The position numbers and the translations under genes are program-made. The notes below the pieces were generated by a model. It did not search any database and was not told the DNA's origin. It saw only the letters and a list, made by a program, of their open reading frames with translations. DNA of 64,000 bases from Thermoactinomycetaceae bacterium (GTDB lineage: Bacteria > Bacillota > Bacilli > Thermoactinomycetales > Thermoactinomycetaceae): positions 48,269 to 112,268 of the forward strand of contig JANWIG010000055.1 of assembly GCA_025449975.1 (NCBI GenBank), written 5' to 3'. This document shows positions 16,412-24,962 of the stretch, piece after piece. Positions within the stretch are counted from its first letter, which is position 1. Every line of letters begins with the position of its first letter.

Positions 16412-16985
16412 GACGGATGGCAATGTGCGGAGGTTGTATATCGGTCATCGTGATTTACCTTTAAATGCATCGGGACAAAAGCAAACTGAGCAATTGGCAA
16501 AGAGGCTATCTCGTGAGCCGATTACGGCGATTTATACCAGTGATCTGATTCGGGCCAAGCAATCTGCGCAAAAATTGCTTGCCTATTTTCCGCATGCGAG
16601 GTATCAGGTGACACCGCTCCTTAGGGAGTGTGATTTTGGTGAATGGGATGGGCTGACATATGATGAGATCTGTGCCCGAGATCGCGAGGGATTTGAGCGG
16701 TGGTTTCAAGATCCTTTTCATCATCCACCCGCGAAGGGAGAAACGATGACAAAGATGGATCGGCGTTTGCACCAATTGGTAGAAAGAATCGAGCGAGATC
16801 ATCAGGAAGATGAGCTGATCGCTATTGTTACACATGGTGGTCCGATGCGTTGGGCGTGGGCCAAGTTGATTAAACGGGATTGGCAAGCGATGTGGAACGT
16901 GCGAATTCCTACCGGCGGTGGGTGGATGATCGAAAAAAAGAAATCGGGGTGGCAATTGCTGCAAACGATTGAAAGCGGCGAATAA
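16383..16985 (+). CDS. cobC: Alpha-ribazole phosphatase, histidine phosphatase family
   Basis: The 200-residue protein has the phosphoglycerate-mutase fold with LRHGETDGN near residues 6-14 (phospho-histidine site), SDLIRAKQSA near 54-63, ECDFGEWDGLTYDE and the second histidine in VTHGGPMRW near 149-157. In this operon it most likely removes the 5' phosphate of alpha-ribazole phosphate or of the final cobalamin phosphate. GGGGAGG precedes the ATG, which lies inside cobS. Confidence 0.85.
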   Translation: MRLIWLRHGETDGNVRRLYIGHRDLPLNASGQKQTEQLAKRLSREPITAIYTSDLIRAKQSAQKLLAYFPHARYQVTPLLRECDFGEWDGLTYDEICARDREGFERWFQDPFHHPPAKGETMTKMDRRLHQLVERIERDHQEDELIAIVTHGGPMRWAWAKLIKRDWQAMWNVRIPTGGGWMIEKKKSGWQLLQTIESGE

Positions 16986-17143
16986 GTGAGAAAAAAGGAT
17001 TATGGGAATCTGGAAAGTTTTTTATGTTCATATAGAAGTCTTAAAGTAGTAAATCATTCTAGGATTGCCGCCTTTTTTGACTCGTTTCTTTCCTACTGGG
17101 AAAAGTTGTGTCATGGCTGGTTTTAGATAAGGAGTTTTGCGTG

Positions 17144-18115
17144 ATGTTAGTCAGTTTAAAAATCGTATGTGCCTATGTCTTGGATCGCCTGATCGGTGAT
17201 CCGCGTTGGATTCCTCATCCAGTGATCGGGATGGGGAAGGCGATTTCTCGGCTTGAACAATGGTTAATTCATGTGGTAAAGCAACGTGGTTGGCGCAATG
17301 AGACGCATCGTAGGCAGCTGAGAATGTTGGGAATGTTGTTTCCACTGGTGATTGCAGGTGGTGTGTTTGCGCTTAGTTATTATCTGATCGCTTGGCTCTA
17401 TGGATTGAATCAGTGGGTAGGTTGGACGGTGGAAGTGATCCTGATCGCGACGACCATTGCTACCAAAGGGTTGGCGGAAGCAGGGGAAGCGATTTACCGA
17501 GCGTTGCGGAGAGGAGACCTCCCACAAGCTCGTTATGCCCTGTCGATGGTGGTAGGAAGAGATACCGCTCATCTCGATGAACCGGAGATCGTCCGCGGTG
17601 GTGTGGAAACGATCGCTGAAAATATCGTTGATGCTGTTAGTTCTCCGCTATTTTTTGCTCTCATCGGTGGAGCGCCGTTGGCTTTGGCTTATCGGGCGGT
17701 CAATACCTTGGATTCCATGGTGGGTTATCGGAATGAACGCTATTTACATCTCGGCTGGGCTTCGGCTCGCCTCGATGACTTGGTCAACTGGCTTCCAGCG
17801 CGCCTGACGATCCTTCCCATGTTGTTGGCGTTGAGAGTGTTGCGGTTGGATTATCGCATGGCTTGGCAGGTGCTGCAGCGCGATGCTCATCGTCATCCCA
17901 GTCCCAATAGTGGCATTCCTGAGGCAATTATGGCTGGTGGGTTACACATCCAATTGGGCGGGGTAAATAAGTACCGAGGGAAGGTGTCTCGACGTGCTTT
18001 GCTTGGTGAACCTCTGGAAATGAGGAGAGACGAACATTTGTTGTTATCGATTCAAGTGCTTTATTGGACGACGATGTTCTATGTTGGTATCATCGCTTTA
18101 TTTGGTTTATTATAA
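17144..18115 (+). CDS. cbiB: Adenosylcobinamide-phosphate synthase CbiB
   Basis: CbiB is a membrane protein that attaches aminopropanol phosphate to adenosylcobyric acid. The family signature is DRLIGDPRWIPHPVIGMGK near the N-terminus; further matches are VGRDTAHLDEPEIVRGGVET and HPSPNSGIPEAIMAGGLHIQ (near residues 253-272). The frame opens at 17108, but ATG at 17144 has GGAG at 17131-17134 with a nine-base spacer, giving 323 residues, the usual length. About 160 bases separate it from cobC, with no terminator seen, so it may still be cotranscribed. Confidence 0.92.
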   Translation: MLVSLKIVCAYVLDRLIGDPRWIPHPVIGMGKAISRLEQWLIHVVKQRGWRNETHRRQLRMLGMLFPLVIAGGVFALSYYLIAWLYGLNQWVGWTVEVILIATTIATKGLAEAGEAIYRALRRGDLPQARYALSMVVGRDTAHLDEPEIVRGGVETIAENIVDAVSSPLFFALIGGAPLALAYRAVNTLDSMVGYRNERYLHLGWASARLDDLVNWLPARLTILPMLLALRVLRLDYRMAWQVLQRDAHRHPSPNSGIPEAIMAGGLHIQLGGVNKYRGKVSRRALLGEPLEMRRDEHLLLSIQVLYWTTMFYVGIIALFGLL

Positions 18116-18325
18116 AAAATTGATAGTAATGATATTTGCTTATAAATGAATCTATTTATAAAGATCATTTTTACAATCAATGATCTATCCAAAGATATGG
18201 CTACCTTATTTGTTATGATCGGTTCAACTTGAAACATTTTAAGTTTTACAAGAGTTTGTCCATATATAGGAAGTTGTGTATAGTTAGGACAAGAAGTTTC
18301 ATCTGGACTTATAGGAGGCTATTCA

Positions 18326-19030
18326 TTGAATTTTAAAGAGATAGAATCATTGATTGATCAGATTGTTTTGGAAGCTTATCCAGATAATCGGCTTGTCACG
18401 GTTCATTCTCTACCCCAAGGATTTAGAATAATCGGGAGAGGAACCGATGCAGTGGTGGTAGGGCATGATGACGCTCCATCGCATGTGTGGAAAGTGTTTG
18501 CCAGTGATCGTTTACACAAACTGGAAAATGAATATAAAGTGTATCAGCAGATTGGTAAGTCCCCCTATTTCTCAACTTGTTTTGGGAAGAGCGACCGCTA
18601 TTTAATCCTTAGTTATGAAAAAGGTCCGACTTTGTATGAATGTTTGGAACAGGGGATTGAGATCCCAGAACAAGCGATAGCAGATGTGGAAGCTGCACGC
18701 GCATATATTCGGGAGATTGGGCTAAATCCACGCGATATCCATCTACGTAATATTGTTTTGCAAAATGGTCGGGCAAAATTGTTTGATGTCTCTGAATATA
18801 TCCATCCCGGAAACGATGGTCGCTGGGATCATTTGGTTCAGGCCTACGAGTATTTTTATCCGATGATTCGCGGAAAAAAGATCCCTTCATGGTTGATTGA
18901 TATGGTCAAAAAAGCTTATGCTGGATGGAAAGAGACAACCAATCAATCGATTATCGATTTTGGTAAGCGATATATGCAAAAATTTGGTTTGATGAGAAGC
19001 GACGAACCGACCAGAGAGGAAGAGAAGTAA
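18326..19030 (+). CDS. Protein-kinase-like protein (small bacterial Ser/Thr kinase fold)
   Basis: The 234-residue protein has IGRGTDAVVVGHD near residues 32-44 in place of a glycine-rich loop, then VWKVF (kinase lysine), an YLILSYEKGPTLYE hinge, NPRDIHLRNIVL (catalytic-loop Asp and Asn) and AKLFDVSEY (DFG position reading DVS). It resembles small YrzF-like kinases of Bacillus; substrate unknown. TTG at 18326 is chosen because AGGAGG lies eight bases upstream. The stop overlaps the next ATG, so it is coupled to the CoA-binding protein. Confidence 0.7.
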   Translation: MNFKEIESLIDQIVLEAYPDNRLVTVHSLPQGFRIIGRGTDAVVVGHDDAPSHVWKVFASDRLHKLENEYKVYQQIGKSPYFSTCFGKSDRYLILSYEKGPTLYECLEQGIEIPEQAIADVEAARAYIREIGLNPRDIHLRNIVLQNGRAKLFDVSEYIHPGNDGRWDHLVQAYEYFYPMIRGKKIPSWLIDMVKKAYAGWKETTNQSIIDFGKRYMQKFGLMRSDEPTREEEK

Positions 19031-19452
19031 TGTTTCAAAACCCGACGAATGAAAAGAGGGCTGCACTCTTAAAAAATGCTAAGAATATTGCTGTAGTGGG
19101 TTTATCTGCCAATCCTGATCGGGCAAGTTACCTCATTTCTGAAGCGATGCAGCAAGCCGGTTATCGGATTTTTCCGGTTAATCCGTACTTAACCGAGCCA
19201 GTTTTAGGGGAGAAGCCGTATCAGACGTTGACGGAGATTAAAGAGCCGATCGATATAGTAAATGTCTTCAGACGTAGTGAATTGGTTTATCCGGTTGCCG
19301 AAGAGGCTGTTCAAATTGGAGCCAAGGCATTGTGGTTACAGCAAGGAGTTTATAATGAAAAAGCGGCGCAATTGGCACAAAAGCGCGGATTGACCATCGT
19401 AATGGATCTTTGTATCAAAGTGGATCATGCGTTATTAAAGAGATTTTTTTAA
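19030..19452 (+). CDS. CoA-binding protein, YccU type
   Basis: A 140-residue single Rossmann domain of the CoA_binding_2 family: IAVVGLSANPDRASYLISE (residues 20-38), then FPVNPYL, IDIVNVFRRSE and WLQQGVYN, ending with a conserved DLCIKVDHALL. The cellular role of this family is poorly defined; it binds coenzyme A. Coupled to the kinase-like gene by a one-base overlap. Confidence 0.85.
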   Translation: MFQNPTNEKRAALLKNAKNIAVVGLSANPDRASYLISEAMQQAGYRIFPVNPYLTEPVLGEKPYQTLTEIKEPIDIVNVFRRSELVYPVAEEAVQIGAKALWLQQGVYNEKAAQLAQKRGLTIVMDLCIKVDHALLKRFF

Positions 19453-19484
19453 CCTGAGTCAAAAAAAGGATGGGGGTGCTTAAG

Positions 19485-19673
19485 ATGAAAACCATCAAAT
19501 TATCTAACTTGGTTTTGACGGTCTCCCCAGATTTATATGACTTGTTAACAGAGGTTGAATTAGATTCTTATGTATTGGTAGAGAGGGAGTTGACTGAATT
19601 TAATCGTGAGGAATTGAATGATATTATTGCGAGAGCGATTGTGTTTCACCGAACCAATTCACGGTACCATTAA
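19485..19673 (+). CDS. Small hypothetical protein
   Basis: A 62-residue acidic protein (MKTIKLSNLVLTVSPDLYD and on) with no recognised family. The frame could begin at 19470, but GGGGGTG at 19473-19479 is correctly spaced for ATG at 19485. A good terminator follows directly, which supports a real gene. Confidence 0.6.
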   Translation: MKTIKLSNLVLTVSPDLYDLLTEVELDSYVLVERELTEFNREELNDIIARAIVFHRTNSRYH

Positions 19674-19710
19674 AACTTCACCCAGCAGTTTTGTTGGGTG
19701 AAGTTTTTTT
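19674..19710 (+). terminator. Terminator
   Basis: Eleven-base stem AACTTCACCCA/TGGGTGAAGTT followed by seven T residues. Confidence 0.88.
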
Positions 19711-19857
19711 AGAAAAGTTAAACCGATTCGTTGGATTGTTAACTTTTCTTATGTATATATTTAATAAAATGTTTCATTTATATTTAGTTTATATATGTTA
19801 TTATAATGAACAACAGGAATACGATAGTTGTAGATTGGAGAGAAAGGAGGAGTTTTT

Positions 19858-21447
19858 TTGTGGAAATGGCGGGTGATCTGCTGCTGTTTGGTAATTGTTT
19901 TACTAACCGCATGTACTTCGAATGGAGCTGATCGGAAGGGCTTGAGTAAAGAGCAAATCATCTATATTGGAATAAGTGGAAAACTATCCCAGATCGATCC
20001 TGCAAAGCTTCAACCCAATGCTGCGATCATTTTAAACAATGTGAAGGAAGGTCTTTTTCGGATCGGAAAGAGAAATCAGGTGGATAAAGCATTGGTTGAA
20101 AGTTACAAAATCAGTGAAGATGAGAAGGTGTATACCTTTCAGTTAAAAAAAGATGTCAAATGGGACGATGGAAAGCCAGTGACAGCTGCTGACTTTGAAT
20201 TTGCTTGGAAACGGGTGTTAAATCCAGAGTTGAAAAGTAGCTCGGTGAGTCTTTTTTATGTGATAAAAAATGCTCATCGTTATCATCTTGGGAAAGCAAC
20301 CCAGGATCGAGTGGGAGTAAAGGCGACTGGAGAACATACGCTGGTTGTCACCCTCGAACGCCCCGAGTCTGACTTTATTGAGCGGTTAGCATCCCCTGCC
20401 TTTGCGCCAGTTCGAAAAGATTTGGTTGAAAAGTTTGGAGAAGAGTATGGTATGAGAGCGGAAACGATCCGTTTTAATGGACCATTTGTGATGAAAGAAT
20501 GGACACCATCCAAATTGGTTCTACAAAAGAATCCAAACTACTGGGATCAAGAGAATGTCACCTTGGAACGGGCTGAATTTTCATTGATCAATAATGCAAA
20601 TAAAGAATTGGAGCTTTATGAAGAAGAGCATCTTTATATGATCTCTCTTAATGATCGCACCGATGAGTACCTACATTCGAAAGAATTTGTCGATTCCCCG
20701 GAAGCCAAAACCTCTTTTATCAGCTTTAATATGGAGAAAAAGTATCTCGATAATACCAACATTCGCAAAGCCATTTCTTATGCGATTGATCGTGATGTCC
20801 TCACCAAAGAAGCTTTAAGAAATTTCTCCCAACCTGCTGACGGTTTGATCCCTCCGAAAGTGGAAATGGCTGGAGAATCATTTCGCAAATTGAAAAGTGA
20901 CAAGTTGGTCGAATATGATGTTGAGAAAGCGAAAAGGTATTTTAATAGAGGTTTAAAAGAAATCAACCTGACAAAACTTCCTGAGCTAAAAATGGTAACT
21001 ACCAATGAACGGGTCGGAGTGGAGATCAAAAGACAGCTCAAAGAGAATTTAGGGATTGAAGTTAAGCTAGTAACCATTTTTTCCTATGATGATTTTGCTA
21101 AGGAAAAGGGAGATCTGGAAATTCGTGACTGGAAAGCGACTTACAATGATCCAATGAGCTTTTTGGATATTTTTTACTCAAAATCTGGACAAAATAATTT
21201 CCATTTTTCTAATGAAAAGTATGATAAACTAATTCAGAAGGAACATGAATTATCAGACTCCAACGAAAAAAGATCCGTCGTTTTAGATGCTGAAAAATTA
21301 CTTGTTAAAAGATTAGTAGTGATTGTTCCTTTATATTTTGAAGGAGGAACCTATCTGCAGAAAGGTTATGTCAAAGAGATTTATCGTCATCCATATGTTG
21401 CAGATCTGACACTAAAGTGGGCATATGTCACAGATCAGAAAAAGTAG
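19858..21447 (+). CDS. Oligopeptide ABC transporter substrate-binding lipoprotein (family 5)
   Basis: The 529-residue protein has a lipoprotein signal with the lipobox LLTAC (Cys near residue 19), then the SBP_bac_5 fold: KKDVKWDDGKPVTAADFEFA near residues 100-119, NPNYWDQENV, and FNMEKKYLDNTNIRKAISYA. It should capture peptides or similar ligands outside the membrane. TTG at 19858 follows AAAGGAGGAG with seven bases between. No permease or ATPase genes are beside it, so it is an orphan binding protein that must share a transporter or act as a sensor. Confidence 0.88.
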   Translation: MWKWRVICCCLVIVLLTACTSNGADRKGLSKEQIIYIGISGKLSQIDPAKLQPNAAIILNNVKEGLFRIGKRNQVDKALVESYKISEDEKVYTFQLKKDVKWDDGKPVTAADFEFAWKRVLNPELKSSSVSLFYVIKNAHRYHLGKATQDRVGVKATGEHTLVVTLERPESDFIERLASPAFAPVRKDLVEKFGEEYGMRAETIRFNGPFVMKEWTPSKLVLQKNPNYWDQENVTLERAEFSLINNANKELELYEEEHLYMISLNDRTDEYLHSKEFVDSPEAKTSFISFNMEKKYLDNTNIRKAISYAIDRDVLTKEALRNFSQPADGLIPPKVEMAGESFRKLKSDKLVEYDVEKAKRYFNRGLKEINLTKLPELKMVTTNERVGVEIKRQLKENLGIEVKLVTIFSYDDFAKEKGDLEIRDWKATYNDPMSFLDIFYSKSGQNNFHFSNEKYDKLIQKEHELSDSNEKRSVVLDAEKLLVKRLVVIVPLYFEGGTYLQKGYVKEIYRHPYVADLTLKWAYVTDQKK

Positions 21448-21693
21448 TTTTTGTTCAGAAATGTTTCTCCCATTCAACTTTTTATTTTCTCCCAATCTAT
21501 TTATATGGAGGGACGAAATACCACATGGCGATGGAATAAATTTTTAAAATGTCGGTTTTTTTATTTATGTAATACAATGTTTTATTTTTTATCTGGTTAT
21601 TATGAAGAGGGTGACAAACTATTACAAATAGGTTACAATCATTTTAAGTGAAGAGGACCGGTCTTAGACAGCAAGGGCGAGGAGGAAGCAAAA

Positions 21694-22416
21694 ATGACTG
21701 TACCAGTGTTGGATTTTCTGTCCCAAAGTCGAACAAGCTCTTTGGGTGGTTATCGGCTGACCAGAGCAAAAATAGAGAGACAAATTGCTAAGGATCCGAA
21801 GGCAGAGGGCTTTTTGGAGCTAGCAAAATTAGAGGCAGGCAAAAGACATTGGGAAAGAGCTCAACAAGCGATTGAATCAGCATTGGAGCTTGAATCTGAA
21901 AGTGGAAAAGCTCAGTTATTTTTGGCCCAGATATTAGAATTACAAGGGAAAGCAGAAGAAGCGAGATCTGTCTATCTGCTTTTGCTAGAAGAACACCCCT
22001 TTATGAGTAATGCACATCGTGAGTTTGGTCGCTTTTTATTGGAACAAGGCTCGATCTCGATCGCACAATCTATATTACTTAGGGGATTAGAATTAGATCC
22101 TAAGGACGCATTGGCACATACTTTTTTGGCAGAAATATACTTAATGAAAGATCGTCGGGATCAAGCGATGTTACACTTAAAAATTGCGAAGCGTTACGCC
22201 AATGGGGCACCTTCGGTACATCAGCGTTCGGCACAATTGATGATGGCGATGGAAGAATTTGAAGAGGCGGCTAATCATTTTAAGCTGGCTATGCGCGGAG
22301 ATCGAAAAAATAAATCGTTGCGTTTGTTATTTAAGCAAGCGATGAAGGCAAAGGAGAGTCGCAAAAAGGAGCCGATTTTAAATCGTTGGATGATTTGGAA
22401 GCACTGGGGATGGTAA
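21694..22416 (+). CDS. Tetratricopeptide repeat protein
   Basis: A 240-residue all-helical protein with about five TPR units between residues 37 and 215 (for example AQLFLAQILELQGKAEEARS, and ALAHTFLAEIYLMKDRRDQA). It has no signal peptide or enzymatic domain, so it is a likely cytoplasmic protein-interaction scaffold of unknown partner. GAGGAGG precedes the ATG. The C-terminus is basic and Trp-rich. Confidence 0.75.
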   Translation: MTVPVLDFLSQSRTSSLGGYRLTRAKIERQIAKDPKAEGFLELAKLEAGKRHWERAQQAIESALELESESGKAQLFLAQILELQGKAEEARSVYLLLLEEHPFMSNAHREFGRFLLEQGSISIAQSILLRGLELDPKDALAHTFLAEIYLMKDRRDQAMLHLKIAKRYANGAPSVHQRSAQLMMAMEEFEEAANHFKLAMRGDRKNKSLRLLFKQAMKAKESRKKEPILNRWMIWKHWGW

Positions 22417-22459
22417 TAGATTTTTTCTCCAAAAATTTGAAATGATACTCGACAGAATA

Positions 22460-22488
22460 TCGACAATTTTCAACGTTCGTGATAAAAT
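22460..22488 (+). promoter_or_regulatory. Sigma-A-like promoter
   Basis: TCGACA at 22460-22465 and TAAAAT at 22483-22488 with a 17-base spacer. Confidence 0.5.
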
Positions 22489-22494
22489 GAAGTT

Positions 22495-22600
22495 TGTAAG
22501 TAAGGTTGACCTTCTTGCTTACACTACCACGCTTCTTTTAACTCCTTAATCTTGACCCTCTTTCATTGTGACCAGGATTACCTGGTCTTTTTCTTTTTTT
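22495..22600 (+). ncRNA. Candidate small RNA
   Basis: A transcript from the promoter just upstream would run about 105 nt. It would contain a 5' hairpin (GTAAG-AAGGT at 22496-22506 with ACCTT-CTTAC at 22509-22522), a pyrimidine-rich single-stranded middle and a terminator GACCAGG/CCTGGTC at 22570-22587 with T runs. A 20-codon frame inside it lacks a ribosome binding site. I know no family match. Confidence 0.4.
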
Positions 22601-22762
22601 TATTTCCCAATATAAATAAAAAATACGGCAATCTTACTTCATCTTTGAGATGGAGTTTTTTTGTATTATTACAGGTATTTTCTAACTAAAAAACACATAA
22701 TTCCTTGTTATGAAGACTACATATGATTAAAGAGATATTTGTTTGGAGGGGAGGAAAGGGTC

Positions 22763-23326
22763 ATGAGAGGACGTCGCTGGAGAGAAGAAGAAGATGCATT
22801 ACTCAAAGAGACAGTTCTTCGCTCGATTAGTTCAGGAAAAACCCAACTGGATGCTTTTGCAGAAGTAGGAAAAAAATTAGGTCGTACTGTAGGTGCTTGT
22901 GGCTTTCGCTGGAATGCTGTCTTACGAAAAAAAAACATGCACTCTTATACAGAAGCGAAGAAACAACGTGTGATGAACCATTTGGAACAAAGAAAAAAGA
23001 CTGCTTTTTATTCTTTTTCTCATGTTATTCAACTATTAAAACAATATGAGCAAAATTGGAAAGAATTACGAGATAAAGTGGATCAATTAAAATATACATT
23101 GCAAAAGAAAGAAGAGGAACTGGAACGACTGCAACAAGAAAGAGAAAGATTAATAGAGAAACAAGATGCTTATCATTATTTCCAGAAAGAAGTAAAAGAG
23201 CGTTATAAGCAGCTATTGTCAGTCATTAAACAGTTGGAAAAAAGCAATCATCAGGACTCTACAAAGAAAAAGGATTATTCCCCATTTCCGGATCATTCCG
23301 ATTCAAAGGACCATTTTCAAACATGA
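22763..23326 (+). CDS. RsfA-type (Myb/SANT-like) transcription regulator
   Basis: The 187-residue protein begins with a Myb/SANT-like helix-turn-helix typical of the prespore regulator Rsf[16 protein letters not shown], then [20 protein letters not shown] (about residues 33-52). A long coiled coil follows (about residues 95-150). RsfA modulates sigma-F gene expression in the forespore of Bacillus; this paralogue probably has a related role. ATG at 22763 is preferred over the upstream open frame because of GGGGAGGAAAGGG before it. A second, shorter homologue follows. Confidence 0.8.
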   Translation: MRGRRWREEEDALLKETVLRSISSGKTQLDAFAEVGKKLGRTVGACGFRWNAVLRKKNMHSYTEAKKQRVMNHLEQRKKTAFYSFSHVIQLLKQYEQNWKELRDKVDQLKYTLQKKEEELERLQQERERLIEKQDAYHYFQKEVKERYKQLLSVIKQLEKSNHQDSTKKKDYSPFPDHSDSKDHFQT

Positions 23327-23353
23327 TTATGTACGATAAGCGAGGTGCCCTGT

Positions 23354-23794
23354 TTGTCTAAACCTTGGACGAAGCAAGAGACGAGATTTTTATTTTATTG
23401 GCTAAGAGAGGGACAAAATTATGGCTATCATCCCAAAGAGCTTTTTCAATGGATTGCCAGACAGCTAGGACGAAGTGTAGAAGAGTGTCAATTGAAGTGG
23501 CAGGGATCTCATCCTTCCTTGGCGACTGCACATTTACAAAGTAGGGACGCTCATAAGGAGACCGAGCAGCTAAAAGAAAGGTTAAAGCGATTGGAAGAAA
23601 CGATCAATCAGTATCGCCAAAGAATGGAACAAATTAGCGAAGAAAACAAAAAATTAAAAAAAGATATTCGCTTCTTTGAAATGGTTTTGTTAGAGGAATA
23701 TCAGCTCCTGCTTCAACTGTTAAACAAAGAGGGAAAACCGTTTCGCATTCATTCAGAAGATCCCCCTCATCCGAGTGGAGGTAAGCATAGATAG
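23354..23794 (+). CDS. RsfA-like regulator, shorter paralogue
   Basis: A 146-residue protein with the same plan as its neighbour: a SANT-like N-terminus (WTKQETRFLFYWLREGQ, IARQLGRSVEECQLKWQG) and a coiled coil from about residue 60. The DNA-binding part is more divergent, lacking the GFRWN ending. TTG at 23354 is chosen because GAGGTG lies six bases upstream; GTG at 23345 has no such site. Likely a tandem duplicate that has diverged. Confidence 0.65.
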   Translation: MSKPWTKQETRFLFYWLREGQNYGYHPKELFQWIARQLGRSVEECQLKWQGSHPSLATAHLQSRDAHKETEQLKERLKRLEETINQYRQRMEQISEENKKLKKDIRFFEMVLLEEYQLLLQLLNKEGKPFRIHSEDPPHPSGGKHR

Positions 23795-23822
23795 AAGTGC
23801 CTCCAAAGAGACACTTCTTTTG
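23793..23822. terminator. Terminator between convergent genes
   Basis: AGAAGTG/CACTTCT stem at 23793-23799 and 23812-23818, with T residues after it on the plus strand. Confidence 0.6.
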
Positions 23823-23826
23823 CCTA

Positions 23827-23946
23827 TTAGTACCCGAAGCCAACGCCTGCAAAGACGAAGATCGTGGCGATGACGAGTAAGAAGATCAGTAGACGGCGTA
23901 GACCGAATCCAAAAAAGCCGCCGCCGTATCCGCCTCCGTAGCCCAT
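23827..23946 (-). CDS. YjcZ family sporulation protein, copy 1
   Basis: A 39-residue protein beginning MGYGGGYGGGFFGFG followed by one membrane helix, RLLIFLLVIATIFVFAGVG. The Gly/Tyr head and single helix are typical of the tiny YjcZ-type sporulation proteins. It was read directly from the minus strand and is too short for ordinary gene callers. It has two close paralogues next to it. Confidence 0.85.
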   Translation of the reverse strand: MGYGGGYGGGFFGFGLRRLLIFLLVIATIFVFAGVGFGY

Positions 23947-23971
23947 GGTATACACCTCCATTAAATAGATT

Positions 23972-24076
23972 TTAGCAATATCCGCCGAAACCAGCGCCTG
24001 CAAAGACGAAGATTGTGGCGATGACGAGTAAGAAGATTAATAGACGGCGTAGACCGATCCCATAACATTTGCTCAT
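23972..24076 (-). CDS. YjcZ family sporulation protein, copy 2
   Basis: A 34-residue protein, MSKCYGIGL then the same helix RRLLIFLLVIATIFVFAGAG and a C-terminal GGYC. It lacks the long Gly/Tyr head of copy 1 and gains cysteines at both ends. GAGGTG precedes the ATG. Confidence 0.82.
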   Translation of the reverse strand: MSKCYGIGLRRLLIFLLVIATIFVFAGAGFGGYC

Positions 24077-24101
24077 TTGATTCACCTCTATTCAAGGTAA
24101 T

Positions 24102-24212
24102 TTAGCAATATCCGCCGAAGCCGACGCCAGCGAAGACAAAGATCGTGGCGATCACAAGTAAGAAAATGAGTAGACGCTGTAGCCCGAAACCGAATTTACC
24201 AAAACCGCTCAT
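24102..24212 (-). CDS. YjcZ family sporulation protein, copy 3
   Basis: A 36-residue protein, MSGFGKFGFGLQ then RLLIFLLVIATIFVFAGVG and GGYC. A strong GGAGG lies before the ATG. The near identity of the membrane segment among the three copies at nucleotide level points to recent tandem duplication. Confidence 0.83.
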   Translation of the reverse strand: MSGFGKFGFGLQRLLIFLLVIATIFVFAGVGFGGYC

Positions 24213-24327
24213 CTATATTCCTCCTTAAGATGTATAATGGTGAAGCGCCTCTAGTTAACTTCGAAGCTATTGTAATTTATGAAGGTTAGTGACCAATTGT
24301 AAAGGCGAATGAAGGATGATCAAAAAA

Positions 24328-24414
24328 TTAGATCAATGCCCCAACGAACCAGAAAATAGTCGGAATGATAAGTAGAAATAAAAGTAGCGAGCGAAAAGAA
24401 TAATTGTTTTTCAC
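24328..24414 (-). CDS. Tiny single-helix membrane protein, possibly YjcZ-related
   Basis: A 28-residue frame from GTG at 24414 (MKNNYSFRSLLLFLLIIP and on) consists of a short polar head and one membrane helix. AAAGGAAG lies about ten bases upstream. It lies at the promoter-proximal side of the three YjcZ genes on the same strand and may belong to the same sporulation group. Confidence 0.5.
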   Translation of the reverse strand: MKNNYSFRSLLLFLLIIPTIFWFVGALI

Positions 24415-24591
24415 TTTAGCTTCACTTCCTTTCCGTTGTGTGTAGTTAAGGTATTCAACACTCTTTGCGAATGATGTAGGCGTGCAAACGACGAAAAGAC
24501 CTCATCTAAAAATTGGTTGTTCGCCCTTCCCGCCTTATTGGCAGGTGCATAAAGTGTAAGGAATAAAAACCTGTTTTTAAGGGGGATGGAG

Positions 24592-24867
24592 ATGTCCAAT
24601 CAGACCATCAAGCAATTAACCGAAATGATTAATACGATTATGGGGCAAAGAGTGCTTACCGAAAAGCAGTTGGCACAGATCATGCAAGGTGCCAAGTACG
24701 CAAAGGAACGTGGCGGCATGGAGGCTGTTTTGGAATATTTGCTACATGTCACGCAAGCCGATGTCAGCAAAGAAGAGTTGCAGCAATTTGCTGAGGTTGT
24801 TCAACAAAATCCCCAGATGGGCATGGAGATTCTAAAAGGAAAAAAGAATATACGCAAAAGGAAATAA
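24592..24867 (+). CDS. Small helical hypothetical protein
   Basis: A 91-residue, mostly helical protein (MSNQTIKQLTEMINTIMGQ and on) with a very basic C-terminus (GKKNIRKRK). No family is recognised. ATG at 24592 is chosen over 24586 because AAGGGGG would otherwise touch the start. A terminator follows, and coat-protein genes lie downstream. Confidence 0.65.
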   Translation: MSNQTIKQLTEMINTIMGQRVLTEKQLAQIMQGAKYAKERGGMEAVLEYLLHVTQADVSKEELQQFAEVVQQNPQMGMEILKGKKNIRKRK

Positions 24868-24873
24868 AAAAGA

Positions 24874-24897
24874 AAAGACCTGTTCGGGTCTTTTTTT
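24874..24897 (+). terminator. Terminator
   Basis: AAAGACC/GGGTCTTT hairpin with a TGTTC loop and a T run. Confidence 0.85.
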
Positions 24898-24962
24898 ATG
24901 TGTAAAAAGCTGGCTCTGACATCATACTATGAGAAAAGTATCGTGCCTGAGGAGGGTTGAAA

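Larger units (their letters stand above)
22423..22738. other. Intergenic region with a predicted small RNA
   Basis: No protein gene with a ribosome binding site is visible. A promoter, a hairpin and a terminator line up on the plus strand (see the ncRNA entry). The remainder is AT-rich. Confidence 0.5.

Noticed and set aside
21451..21651. 66-codon frame after the binding-protein gene
   Set aside because: TTG start without ribosome binding site, no family, AT-rich noise-like composition.
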